DNA from: Hedera helix
Lineage: Eukaryota; Streptophyta; Magnoliopsida; Apiales; Araliaceae
Assembly: GCA_947179155.2 (NCBI GenBank)
Contig: OX359275.1
Coordinates: 4,128,501-4,192,500, forward strand
Length of the DNA: 64,000 nt
Direction: 5' to 3'
Shown piece after piece: positions 1 through 10,826 of the stretch. A model generated the notes under the pieces. That model saw only the letters and a list, made by a program, of their open reading frames with translations, was not told the origin of the DNA and did no database searches. The number at the start of each line of letters is the position of its first letter. Position 1 is the first letter of the stretch. The position numbers and the translations under genes are program-made.

Positions 1-951
1 CTTCCACGATGAACTCGTAATAAATATTGACCGTTGATCACCTCTCCTCTTAAGCTGCCTCTTAGTCTTGATGGTCATGTGTACCATGTCTTCCATTAGC
101 ACATAATGTTGCCACTCTTCCAAATCCGCAATCTCCCAATTCAAAACCGTTAGAAACCTCACCGTTGTCGCCTTGTGGTCTTCTACTATATTTTTTCGAG
201 CCATGACAACCTTCATCTCCTTGTAGTAGTCCTCCACACTCTTACATCCTTGCTTGAGTATTTGTAGACTCCTATAAAGTTCTCAATGGTAGTGACTTGG
301 AAAAAATTGCTTCTTCATTACCCGTTTGATCTCCACCCAAATCTCAACTTATAGCTCATTACATCTTTGCCTACTAGTTTTTAATTGATCCTACCAAGTA
401 ACCACATAGTCCATAAACTCTGTGAATTTTCTTAAGCCTCAAATAATTATGGCAATCAAATACCCATTCCATCTTCTTTTCCCATTCAAAGTAGGCCTCT
501 CGATCTCTTCTTCCTTGGAAACCTAGAATCTTTAGCTTAATACTTCCCAAATTGGCGTCCACCCAATTTATATCGCCTCTATCCCTAATATCTTCTCTAT
601 CACGTTGATCTTCTCGATTGCAGCGATTTTGATTATCTATTCGATCTCTATAATCATTTACCTTTCAAAGATCGGGATTAAAGTCTTTCTCGTCACTGTA
701 CTTCCTACCAACAGATTCCTCATCATCTTATTGGACAATCTTTCATCGAGAATTGTCCTTCTTATGAGAGCCCATAATCAATTATGACAGCTCCTTTTGA
801 GTGCTTTCTATTCTCTCAAATTTATCCACAAAATGGTCCAACCTTCGTAGTATCTACTTTAGTAAATCATCCACATCTATCTTAGAATCTGCCTTGTGAT
901 CCTTCATTGGCGAACCTTCCTCAAACAACCCCTTATTCTTTATTCCAGACA
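1..951 (-). pseudogene. gag: Degenerate gag of the left-edge Gypsy element (partial)
   Basis: A minus-strand ATG at 951 opens MSGIKNKGLFEE and hits an in-frame stop after about 32 codons. Downstream, around 562-374, the residues DANLGSIKLKI, then FQGRRDREAYFEWEKK, then VFDCHNY match the capsid start of plant Ty3/Gypsy Gag proteins, where the usual form is an iP(S/P)F(Q/H)G...YLEWE...F.CH.YS pattern. The frame then shifts. Only the N-terminal third of Gag can be followed before the window edge, and it is interrupted by stops and indels. In an active element Gag forms the cytoplasmic particle; here it is a relic. Confidence 0.7.
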
Positions 952-1327
952 TGATTTAGCTACAAAACAAAGGTTAGTTGATAAAAAAAATTCTCACCAC
1001 TCCCTTATATGTTTCGCTTAATATAATGGATCGCTCGTATATCACTCTATAGGCTTTTACCCTATAATAATCTTACACTTTTGCCTTTTACCACTAAAAA
1101 TTATTCTCTTATAGGTTCTTTTTGAATTCACTAAACAAATCAAAATATCTATTTAATTTAATAAGAACTTATCAATAACAATAATTAGTAAGTGTGAATT
1201 TTGATGTACCACAAAAATTTATGGGTTATTCGCCTTGAAACTCGCTTGGAATTCTTTGATCTTTGAAAATTACACTTGATTGAACAATTTCACCAATTAA
1301 AAAATTACAATAAACTAAAATAACAAA

Positions 1328-1330
<3 letters not shown>

Positions 1331-1391
<61 letters not shown>
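1331..1391. repeat. (TA)n microsatellite
   Basis: About 30 uninterrupted TA units lie in the untranslated leader between the primer site and the gag start of the left-edge element. Confidence 0.98.
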
Positions 1392-1393
<2 letters not shown>

Positions 1394-1447
1394 TAACTAA
1401 TAATCAACTAGAACAGAAAAAGAAAGATAGATAACCCGCTAGATAAA

Positions 1448-1463
1448 CCTAGCTCTGATACCA
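1448..1463 (-). other. tRNA-iMet primer binding site
   Basis: The minus strand reads TGGTATCAGAGCTAGG, complementary to the 3' end of plant initiator methionine tRNA, the usual minus-strand primer of plant LTR retrotransposons. It lies 2 bp inside the LTR boundary. Confidence 0.9.
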
Positions 1464-1465
1464 AT

Positions 1466-2448
1466 TGATAAGGTCCATGGTACATTTGCGTATGGTGAAC
1501 TTTGCCCAGATCGTTTTGTATCCAAGTTGTACGGTGAAACACTCATAACACCTCAACCTAACGACTATAAAAAGACACTAACTTTGGTACAATTGCTTGT
1601 GTAGGAGGATTGAGTTGAATGGACACCAACGACGCCTTAATCCGTTGTCTATAAATAGACAAGAACCTTGGCACAATCGATGATTGATGTATGATAGAAG
1701 TTGCCACACACAACTATGAATTGTTATATGATAAGACAAATTGAATCTTAAGAATAACTAAGAAATGCTCAGTAATTCTCAAAAAATCAAAAGATGAAGA
1801 ATAAATCCTCTCAAGAATATATTGAATGAATAATGATCTAATTATTTTAATTACAATCCTTGCATGTCTATTTATACTAATCTATGAAAAATCCAACCCT
1901 TCAATTAAAAGTAAACATCAACACATAAGTAACCGAAACTAATTAGGTAACAAATTCCTAATTAGAATAATAAAATTTGCTAAAACTACTCAAAAATACG
2001 TGGTCAATGCGTTGACTTTTACTCCTCGCAGAAGACATACGCCGAGGCGTAGTTTTCTAAGCCAAACATTGCACCGAGGTGCAATACCCCACCGGGGCGC
2101 ACTCTGAATTCACCCCCAGCTAATTCTTCTTGGTCGTATAGCGCCGGGGTGCAGTCTCCCTTTGCAAAACCTCTGCTGAGGCGCAGTGCCAGTTTTTCCA
2201 AAGTTAGCTTTTATTGACTTTTTCCATCTTGGCTTGTGCTTGCTTACGACAAATGAACTAATTTTAAATCTTCATTCCTAGTTGAATATCTTGTAATTTG
2301 ATTAGTCCATTCTTCATGAATTAATCCAACAAGTCATTCCTTGAATCGTTTAGCTCGTGCTTGCATAATCGGTCCAACTAAAACTTAAATTGGATCTCTC
2401 AACACTTTGACTCATTGAATCTCATCAAAGTCAAGCATGCCCTCATCA
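1466..2448 (-). repeat. 5' LTR of the left-edge Gypsy element
   Basis: On the minus strand it begins TGATGAGG and ends CCTTATCA, an 8-bp near-perfect inverted terminus with the canonical TG...CA. It stops 2 bp before the primer site. A TATAAATA-like promoter box lies near 1871-1878 (read on minus). Five GC-rich imperfect palindromic repeats sit upstream of it at about 2035-2190. The second LTR is not in the window, so the outer boundary (2448) rests on the inverted terminus alone. Confidence 0.75.
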
Positions 2449-4404
2449 ACAAACTTTAATTTTGACTTTAAGTCCTCGACAATGGTGTCGGAATTGATCT
2501 CGCCATATTCTAGTAAAAGTAGTTTCCTAAAGGTGGCAAGGCTCTACTGGTAGAAGGGTAATTATCATAAGAAGTAATTAAATGAGTAGATAACTAAAAT
2601 GGAGTTCTGATGGGTACTTAATCGACCTCTTAGTATGGCAAAAACGAAAAGGAGTTGGTGGTTGGACAGTCCTTGGAATTGGTCATTTTGGCTGAGGATT
2701 TAAAATATTAGAAGAGATGTGTGGCGTAGTTGATTTTCGCAGGGTCTGGTAGCCAAAAACTGAAGGGTTGGGAGCCTATGGAGGTTGAAGGTTGAGAGTC
2801 GAGGGCTGTTGTAGTTGCTGCTGTGGAAGGGGATGGTGGAGTTGGTTCAGATTGGGGTTGAATTTGGGGCTCTAGAAGATAAGGTTCTTTATTTATGGGT
2901 TCGTTTAGGGTCGATAAAGTTGATGGAATAGGTTCAGGTTAACAAGTGACTTTGAGGAGCCTTTGGCATTTATGTTTTCGGAGTTGTAGTTTTTCATTTA
3001 CAGACATATTGACAGCATCTCTCTTTTTTATGTTAGGGGCTTCAATGGGTTTGACAGCGTTGGAGGTCGGTTCAGCAAAGTCGGGGATGGGTTTGGCGAT
3101 GGTAAGATTGGGGTTTATTATAGATGGTTGAGGGTCAGTTTATTTAGAAGAAAATGGAGTTAGTGTCAGCTAGATGGAGGATAGACGTCCTTCTTAGGTA
3201 GGTCGGGCAATTTTGATGAATGTGCGATTGTTATAAGGGGTGGTGGATAGAGAGGTCGGATTTCTTGGTTAATCTTCGACGTTTTCTCTTGAATAGTTGC
3301 AATTTTTCTATGTGGGTTGACTCGAATGCGTTTTTCTCCGAGGTAATTTCGGATGGTTCAAGAAGATTGGAAGTTGGTATGTTTTGCTTTTTTGGGGCTT
3401 CGACGACAACGGTGGTGTTGTGGATGGGCTCGGCGGTGCCATGGAAGGGTTTGATAGTATTAGGGAGAGGTTTGGGGCTTTATGGTGGGGCTTATATTCG
3501 CTCAATAATGAATGGGGTAGAAGTTGGAGATTGGAGTTGTGGTTTAAATATTATTACTACAAGTAAAAGGAATTAAGTCAAAGAAATATACTAAGACAGA
3601 TTTGTATAAATTATGGAGTATTATGTCGGAGACTTACATTTGTGGGAAAATAACCACTGGTCGCTGGAGAGAAGATCCCAGCTCCAGAGTTCTGTTGGTA
3701 TTTTCTTGCAGAAGCTATGAAATTCTTTCTTACATACTTAAAGCAGTTACTCGTAATAGAGCTTTATCTTTTAGGGCTCGCTCCACTTTGGCAAGTGCTG
3801 GGTATTGGAGTCACAAAGGAAGAACCAAGATGAATGCACCCTTTGTTGCTGGAGGGGGTGTGCATTCTTGCTTGGCGACTAAACAGTTTGGTAATGACCC
3901 TGAACCCACATTCCTTGGTTCGACTGATGGTAAATATGGAGAAGAAGAAGTCGAGGGAGGGAACGATGTTGCAGTAATAGAAAAAAGCGATGAAGCATAC
4001 GAGATGGATGTAAGGGTTAGGGACGAGTTGGGAGAATCTAAAGCCGATGAACACAAAGAAGGAGGAAATGAAATCATGGAGTGGGAATCGTACCTTATAC
4101 CTCGGTATATATGTTGGGATATCAATATAGCCTTCATTGAAACATTAGTACATTTTTTCACTGGGCTCAGGGATTCGGGTTATGTATTCAGTGGGTATTT
4201 GGTATTGGTGGCAGAGTTGAAGGAGTTGTTCATTGGTGATGATGGATATGGTGTTGGCATAACTAAACGCTTTGTTTGATTTATAGATCTTGCAGTTTGC
4301 TAACTCATTTCGTTCAACGTCGGTTAGAGATGGACTAGGGGGCTAGTAGGGATGGAAGAAGAAGTATTTTGAGCCATGGATGATTGAGAAGTGAGGGGTG
4401 TGGT
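2449..4404. other. Unidentified block between two retrotransposons
   Basis: No family was recognised. On the minus strand, about 3500 down to 2740 reads as a Pro/Ser/Thr-rich frame with few stops, for example APPSPSTTPPLSS and PPSPSTAATTTALDSQ. This resembles the low-complexity tail of an old retroelement protein such as a LINE ORF1 or an envelope-like protein. On the plus strand a 225-codon open frame occupies 3602-4279, with antisense frames also open. This is likely an old, decayed insertion or a gene fragment. Confidence 0.4.
3602..4279 (+). other. Unidentified 225-codon open reading frame
   Basis: It starts MYKLWSIMSETY and ends GITKRFV. The centre (residues about 100-160) is acidic, rich in Glu, Asp and Gly (for example GEEEVEGGND and ESKADEHKEG). 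The C-terminal third is hydrophobic and aromatic. No domain, signal peptide or catalytic motif was recognised. The antisense strand is also open over much of the same interval with Ser/Pro-rich frames, so either strand could be the one that was once coding. There is no recognisable promoter or splice structure, and it is flanked by retrotransposons. It may be a decayed TE protein or a chance frame in a GC-richer patch. Confidence 0.2.
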
Positions 4405-5589
4405 TGTGACGACCCTAAATCCGAGTTCCATAACATCAGGTTTGGTTCTCTACTGTACAATAATTACTAACAATTAAATAAATAAACTGCATTTAAACTT
4501 CATGGAATAATACAAAAGGTTCCTTATAAAAATGTTATAGTTCCCAAAGTTGATTAACCTTAACATAAATATTACATATCTTAAGGGAATACAAAAGATT
4601 TAAAAAAGAAATTACATAACAAGTAATTTAACTAGTATGCAATCTAAGTTTTGGCTTTTCCCTTACCTTTGTCTTGTTTAGAACTTTCGGGCTTAGCTAA
4701 AAATAAGTCATGATATAGCAAGAATGAGCAACTAAATGGCTCAGCAAGTTTAAGATATATCATGATAAAAGGCAAATTAATATCAGGGTTTTCAATAATA
4801 GATAACAATTGTGAAACAAATCAAGAATCAATTTTTTTTCAATATAAAAATTGATTGAATCTTTATTGCTGAGTGCTCTTTAAGGACCATGAACTGCTAC
4901 TAAGGTAGAACAGACATATATATATGACACCTCGAAAAATGGGATACGTGAGCGGATCAGCCTCTTGTACCCTATGTATATACATAACATTCAGACATCT
5001 TGCGCAAGTTCGGTTTCTCGACAAATAAAAATCCCCTTTATTTAGGGTTGTTCATTCCCAGTCTTACTATTAGAATCTGCATCAACCAATGGTTTGGATT
5101 AGCTTTTAAAATATTCAATTTGTTCAATTAAAACATGCGTTGTCTAGCTGAAACAATTACCTTAGGCATTCTTACACAGTTCTTGAATGAATGAACTATA
5201 ACACTTGTAAATGCACTATGTGCGAATACAATGACAATAATGATATGAAATAATTTTAAAGAATTAAACCACTTAAAGCTTTGGCAAGTAAATACAAGTG
5301 TAGAAACTTGCTCAACAATAATTAAATTGCTCAATATAAAATTTGAGTAAGGATAAAGAAAACTTGCTTCTTGCGTTGATTACTGCTAACCAATTCAATT
5401 TAATTCTCTTTGAATAGACGTAACAATTATTCAAGTTTATCTTCAAATTAGTATCATATATATATTTATATGATAACCCTATACATCTTACATCTCTAAC
5501 ATTTACCCACATAATTCAATAATTAAGGGTATATAAAACACTTAGTAAATATTATCATTACTTGATAATATTTCAATCACATAAAACCT

Positions 5590-6290
5590 ATATTAATTAT
5601 TTAATATAGCTTCAACTCTAATCTAATATTATTAATAATATAATAATATTTTATCATCCATATAATATTATTAATTATTTAATAATATTTTATTAATCTT
5701 TTAATATTATTAATCATTTAATAATATTTTATTTCTTTATTAATATTATTAATCACTTAATAATATTTTAATTATTATCTAATATTATTAATCATTTAAT
5801 AATATTTTATTACCATTATAATTTTTATTAATCATTTAATAATATTTTATTACACTCCTTATATTATTAATCATTTAATAATATTTCATTAATCTTATAA
5901 TATTATTAATAATTTAATAATATTTTATCATCCTTATAATATTATTAATTATTTAATAATATTTTATTAATCTTTTAATATTACTAATTATTTAATAATA
6001 TTTTATTTCTTTATTAATTTTATTAATCACTTAATAATATTTTAATCATTATCTAATATTATTAACCATTTAATAATATTTTATTACCAATATAATATTA
6101 TTAATTATTTAATAATATTTTATTAAACTCCTTATATTATTAATCATTTAATAATATTTCATTAATCTTATAATATTATTAATAATTTAATAATATTTTA
6201 TTAAACTTCTAATATTATTAATTATTTAATAATATTTTATTAATCTTCTAATATTATGAATCATTTAATAATATTTTATTAACTTTCTTT
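5590..6290. repeat. AT-rich tandem array inside the 3' LTR
   Basis: About 18-20 degenerate units of 30-36 bp are built on TATTATTAATCATTTAATAA and ATATTTTATTA. The corresponding array in the 5' LTR (23060-23375) has roughly half as many, so it changed copy number after insertion. Confidence 0.85.
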
Positions 6291-6644
6291 ATTATTTAAA
6301 ATAAATAAATAGTTATTATCTCTTTTTTATTTTGATTATTATTTAATATCAAATAATTAGTAATTAATCACATTCAAGAACTTTTATTTACCTTGGTTAC
6401 TATTTAATATCCAAATAATAAATAATTATATATTTTCTTTTTATTAGGTCCTAAATTAATTATATTAATTTTTAAACATTTTTACCTATTTTAGACTTAA
6501 ATAATCTTAACAGACTCGATTAAAACGAACCGTGTAAGACCCCGAATTTTATGAAATATAAAATTTAATTTTTCTTCGTATATAAAACAGTAAGTGGTTA
6601 AATTAACAAAATTGAAAGTTAAAGATGTTATGTGCAAATTTTAT

Positions 6645-6705
6645 TTTGTCGGACAATATTCGCTTTGTCGGGGAATATTCGTTTGGTCGGGGAATATTCG
6701 TGTCG
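6645..6705 (+). repeat. GTCGGGGAATATTCG direct repeats in solo LTR
   Basis: Three 17-18-bp direct copies (first one variant, TCGGACAATATTCG) lie about 115 bp from the LTR start and are followed by GTCGTACGACGGCGCCG. The same cluster, four copies, is at 20210-20300 in the second solo LTR. Each copy has the palindromic core GAATATTC. Confidence 0.85.
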
Positions 6706-6929
6706 TACGACGGCGCCGAAATAACAAATTATTGGTGGACCCCACAACGGAATATTTGTTGGATATAGAAAACAACATAAATAACCTTTTTAAATAAAAA
6801 TAGTCAACGGAACTGTTAAAATACCGGTGATAAAAGAATAGTAGCATACGGTAAATTATGGTATTTTCTGTAGCACACGGCACTCTATAGTAGCACACAG
6901 TATTGCACAGTTTCTCATATTATTGGTCT

Positions 6930-7190
6930 GATAATTGACACCGTAACTGTTGCGCATCATTTCATCAATAATTGTCACTGCATAATATTTTATATTATCA
7001 ATTCAATAATTGTTGTTACACAGTATTTTGCATTATTGATTCAATAATTGTCATTACACTGTATTTCATATCATTGACTCAATAATTGTTGCTGCACTGT
7101 TTTTAAAATTATTGAACCTAATAATTGTCACGGTTGCAAATATACTATAATTTATATTATTAAATTAATAATAATCTGTAACGTGTTTAT
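6930..7190 (+). repeat. Tandem ~45-bp repeats around TTCAATAATTGT
   Basis: At least five degenerate copies of ATTATTGATTCAATAATTGT followed by a CACTGTATTT-like segment. Similar but fewer copies occur at 19840-19990 in the second solo LTR. Confidence 0.75.
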
Positions 7191-8204
7191 TACATTATTG
7201 TTGAATTATTGTTGTAGCATTATTTTATATGTTGGACCCACATGAAGAATAAATATTAAAAAAAATAAATTAATTTTACTATTTGGAATAGTAATGTGAA
7301 TAGTAATTGTGGGCCCCTGTAGGACCCACCTGAGAAATTTTGCACAAAAATGTGCTGGGAGAATGCAAAATGCGTGGGCGGCTGCGCTGCTGAAATTTTT
7401 CAGCACTGGCGTGCAGCACGCCACCCACTTACCACGCATAGTGAAAATTTTCTCCTATAAATAGCTTGCTCAGCTGAATAGAAAAATCACACCTAAAACA
7501 TAAAATTTTTCTATAAGAATTTTATGAGTTTTCTCTGAGAATAGTAAGGTTATTTTGAGAGTTTGAAAGCCAAAAGGAGTGCAGAAAATTTTCAAGTAAG
7601 TCTTTTATTAAAGAGTAGTAATTTCATAAATTTCTATTTTTCATGGTATTCACAAATCTTCCTCTAAAAGACTCTTCTTTGAGAAGATTCATTTTTAAAA
7701 GCTTTATTTGGAAGATTTATTTTGGAATATTATTTTAAAAACTACTTTAAAGTTGTTATATTATACTACAAAAATTATGTTAAATATATATAATATTGAT
7801 AGTTCATAATATATGAATTATCATACACTTTGAAATTTATATGTGGTAATTACTAATTATATTAAAAGTATATAGGTTGATCAACCTCATTTAAATCAAT
7901 ATCCAGTCACGTGTTAAGGTAAGGAATATTATTCTTTTTACACTCTTAAACTTACTACGGTAAGGAATACCATTCATTTCAAACTCTTAAATTTACTGTG
8001 GTAAGGAATGTCATTTTTTTTACTTGTAAGGAATATCATTCTTTTCACACTCTTAAATTTATTACGGTAAGGGGTATCACTCTTTTCATCATCATAAATG
8101 CATATTATTTCTTACTTGAAGGGATTATCATTCTTTGATTCTCGAAAATAATATCGTTTCTTTCTTGCTTATAAGATCTGCCATTTATTTTCATGTATTA
8201 AATT

Positions 8205-8400
8205 GTGGGAATAACCTTACGGCGCGGATTACCGCCTGTTGGTGAATAACCTTTCGTGTTCATTCCTCATTAATCTCTGAGAATAACCTTACGGTGCGGA
8301 TTACCGCCTGTTTGGTGAATAATTCTTTGTATTCAAATTCTATTAAATTGTGGGAATAACTTATGGCGCGGATTACCGCTTGTTGGTGAATAACCCTTTG
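8205..8400 (+). repeat. Three ~70-bp direct repeats in solo LTR
   Basis: Copies at about 8209, 8280 and 8351 share GGGAATAACCTTACGGCGCG, then GATTACCGCCTGTTGGTGAA, then TAACC. The second solo LTR has four related copies (18120-18380, opposite strand). Confidence 0.85.
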
Positions 8401-8869
8401 TATTAATTTCCTTCACCTTTTATTAATCAAACCTGCTACGGTAAGGGATATTATTTTCTTTCATACTCCTAAATCGAAACTTATTATGGAACTATTGCTT
8501 CTATAATTCCTGAAAATATTATATGTTCCATAATAGTTGAACTTCATTATTTCAACTGAACCTTCCTATTTTTCTAAACATTTCTATTGAACTGTAACCG
8601 TTATTCTGAACTGTGGATCTTGAATATCATTTTTGAATTTCACTCCACATTATGTTGACAATTTGGACATTATTTGAATCTGTACAAAGTAAACTTCCGA
8701 TACTTATTGTTTATCCTGTTTCTTCTGTTCATCATTTGTATCACTGTTATTTGTATTAATCATCAAGAATCAAGCTGTTGTGAATATCTGTGGCCGGGGG
8801 CACAGATGTGATATATTTGTTGAACAGATGATAGGTTAAAGGCGATATAATAGGTTAAAGGCGATACAT

Positions 8870-9085
8870 CTGTTCGGTGTCTTTTATGGCACGTGAAAGT
8901 TCTCTTTGGCCCGTAGTGCATAGATGAACTGTTGTTTGGTATGATTATGACCAAAGGCTGAATCTGGTAAAATCATGACCGCTAGTGCTATATTGAATAT
9001 CTTTGGCCCGTAGTGCAAAGATGAACTGTTGATTTGCATGATTATGACCAGGAACTGTGAATTTTTATTATCATGACTAATGGTA
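8870..9085 (+). repeat. Repeats around TTTGGCCCGTAGTGCA in solo LTR
   Basis: Two copies of GGCCCGTAGTGCA-(T/A)-AGATGAACTGTTG followed by a TATGATTATGACCA-like segment. Three comparable copies, inverted, lie at 17450-17720. Confidence 0.8.
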
Positions 9086-10826
9086 TTTCAGATGATAAAA
9101 GTTGATGATGTTTTTCCTAAAAAGATAACCGAGTGGACATTATAGTCTGCATTATTCTTCTAATAGATTGCTCATTTCGCTGCTATTATTGATCTAAACA
9201 TTGTTCAAGAATTTAACTGCAGTTTTTGATATAAACTTTGTAGTCTATTGTATTCTATCAAGAACTCAACTGTTGAAGGCTAATGATAATTTATTCGTCA
9301 TTATCTTAGTCATGATATTTCTTACTGGGCTATTTGAGCTCACCCTTTCTTTTGTTCCATTGTTTTTCAACAGGAGATGAGAATGTAGCTGGGTCTAGCC
9401 GGGGAATGGAGTGAGAGTCCGAGGGATAGTTATTACCTTCTTCACGTGTTGTAAAATAGTGTGGCAATAATAGTGAAGACTTAGTTGTGTATTATTATAC
9501 ACTGTATTGTTGTACGTTGTGCTTTGTTGTAATAATTTTGTTGTAGTCTTTTGACGACTCAAGTTTGGGTTGTGTAGGCCTAGATTTGGGGGCGTCATAA
9601 ACCGACCCGACCAGAATTAAAAAGACCCGTCTGTGAACAGTGTTTTGTGGCCCCGACCCCCAAAATAATAGAGGAACTAGGGTCCCGACCCTTAGTTAGC
9701 AGAATCTGTAGATTTGCCATTTTAAGATTTTTCAACTTTTGCTCCTTTGATTAAAACTTGAATAAAATAAAATCTATAAATCCAATTAACCTCCAATTGA
9801 TATCGATGGATTCTTATTTTCTTAAGCTACAATATTCCATCATTGGATCAAATTTTGGAAAAGTTTTGGTTATGAAAAATAGCCACAATGTGGGCTGTTT
9901 GAACATCAGGTCTTTAAAATAACCTGTTTTGCGGTAAAAGTCATAACTTCATCATTTTTTCATATTTATGAAATATTCAAGGTGGGTTTCCTTAAAAACT
10001 TATACATGCAACTTTCTAGCCATAGAAATCAATTTTTCAACTTGTACATTTCAAACTACAACATTAAATAGCACATAATCAACTAGGGTTTTACCGGTAA
10101 GGTTCACTATAGATATTTCTTCCATTTTTATGCATAACACACATATCAAAACATGATTTAAACATATCAAAACATGAATCTATCAATATAACATAGCTTA
10201 AGACTTCTAGACCATCAAAATAACTTTTGATCGGTTAAAAATATATTTTAACCATTTAAAACGTATATAGACTATAAAAATGAACTTAGAAAGGGTTGGA
10301 GTATTTTTGAACCTTATACTCTTAGATGCTCTTCTTCTCTTGGCTAGAAACTTTGCTAGTGACTCCACCTTGACAAATCTCTAGCAATTCCTTTGGTGAA
10401 ATCTCAACTCATAAGTGTTTGCTTACTTTTCTCTCAAATGAGCTCTCTATGTTCTCTCTAGAAATGCTTATAAATGACAAACTAACACAACACCTTGGTG
10501 GAACACTCTATTTATAGAGTCTCCTTAGTCTTTCATTAACTTTCCCAATTCACTAGCATTAGTCAATTTTGAGCTAATTGTGATTACTATTGGAGTGAAT
10601 GACTAGATGAATGACAAGGTGAATGACTAGGGTTGGTGAACCACTAAAATCAAGTGTGTGAAAGAAGCAATGTGAAGCAATCAAGCCACTCAATGTGGGC
10701 CCCCTATTGCCGGCCAAATGGGGATTTAATTCCCCATTTTTGGTTTATTTTTATTGTTTATATATGCATATATACACTTATATATATATATATATATATG
10801 GGAAATATATATATATATATATATAT

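Larger units (their letters stand above)
1..2448 (-). mobile_element. 5' part of a Ty3/Gypsy LTR retrotransposon (runs off left edge)
   Basis: Reading down the minus strand, a 983-bp LTR (2448 to 1466) is followed after 2 bp by an initiator-methionine tRNA primer site and then a gag-like reading frame starting at 951. The order LTR, primer site, gag defines the 5' end of an LTR retrotransposon; pol and the 3' LTR lie outside the window. The gag frame has stop codons, so this copy is not functional. The family assignment (Ty3/Gypsy) rests on gag similarity only. Confidence 0.85.
6533..9599 (+). mobile_element. Solo LTR (3.07 kb) inserted in the 3' LTR of the chromovirus
   Basis: Starts TGTAAGACCCCGA and ends GGGGGCGTCATA, the last bases mutated from the GGGGGCGTTACA end of its relative at 16937-20420. 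It is flanked by the 5-bp duplication AACCG (6528-6532 and 9600-9604). There is no internal gag-pol, so it is the product of LTR-LTR recombination. The paralogous 5' LTR is uninterrupted at the matching place (near 23600), giving an empty site. It contains four sets of internal short repeats (see separate entries). TATAAATAG at about 7457 is the likely promoter box. Confidence 0.92.
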
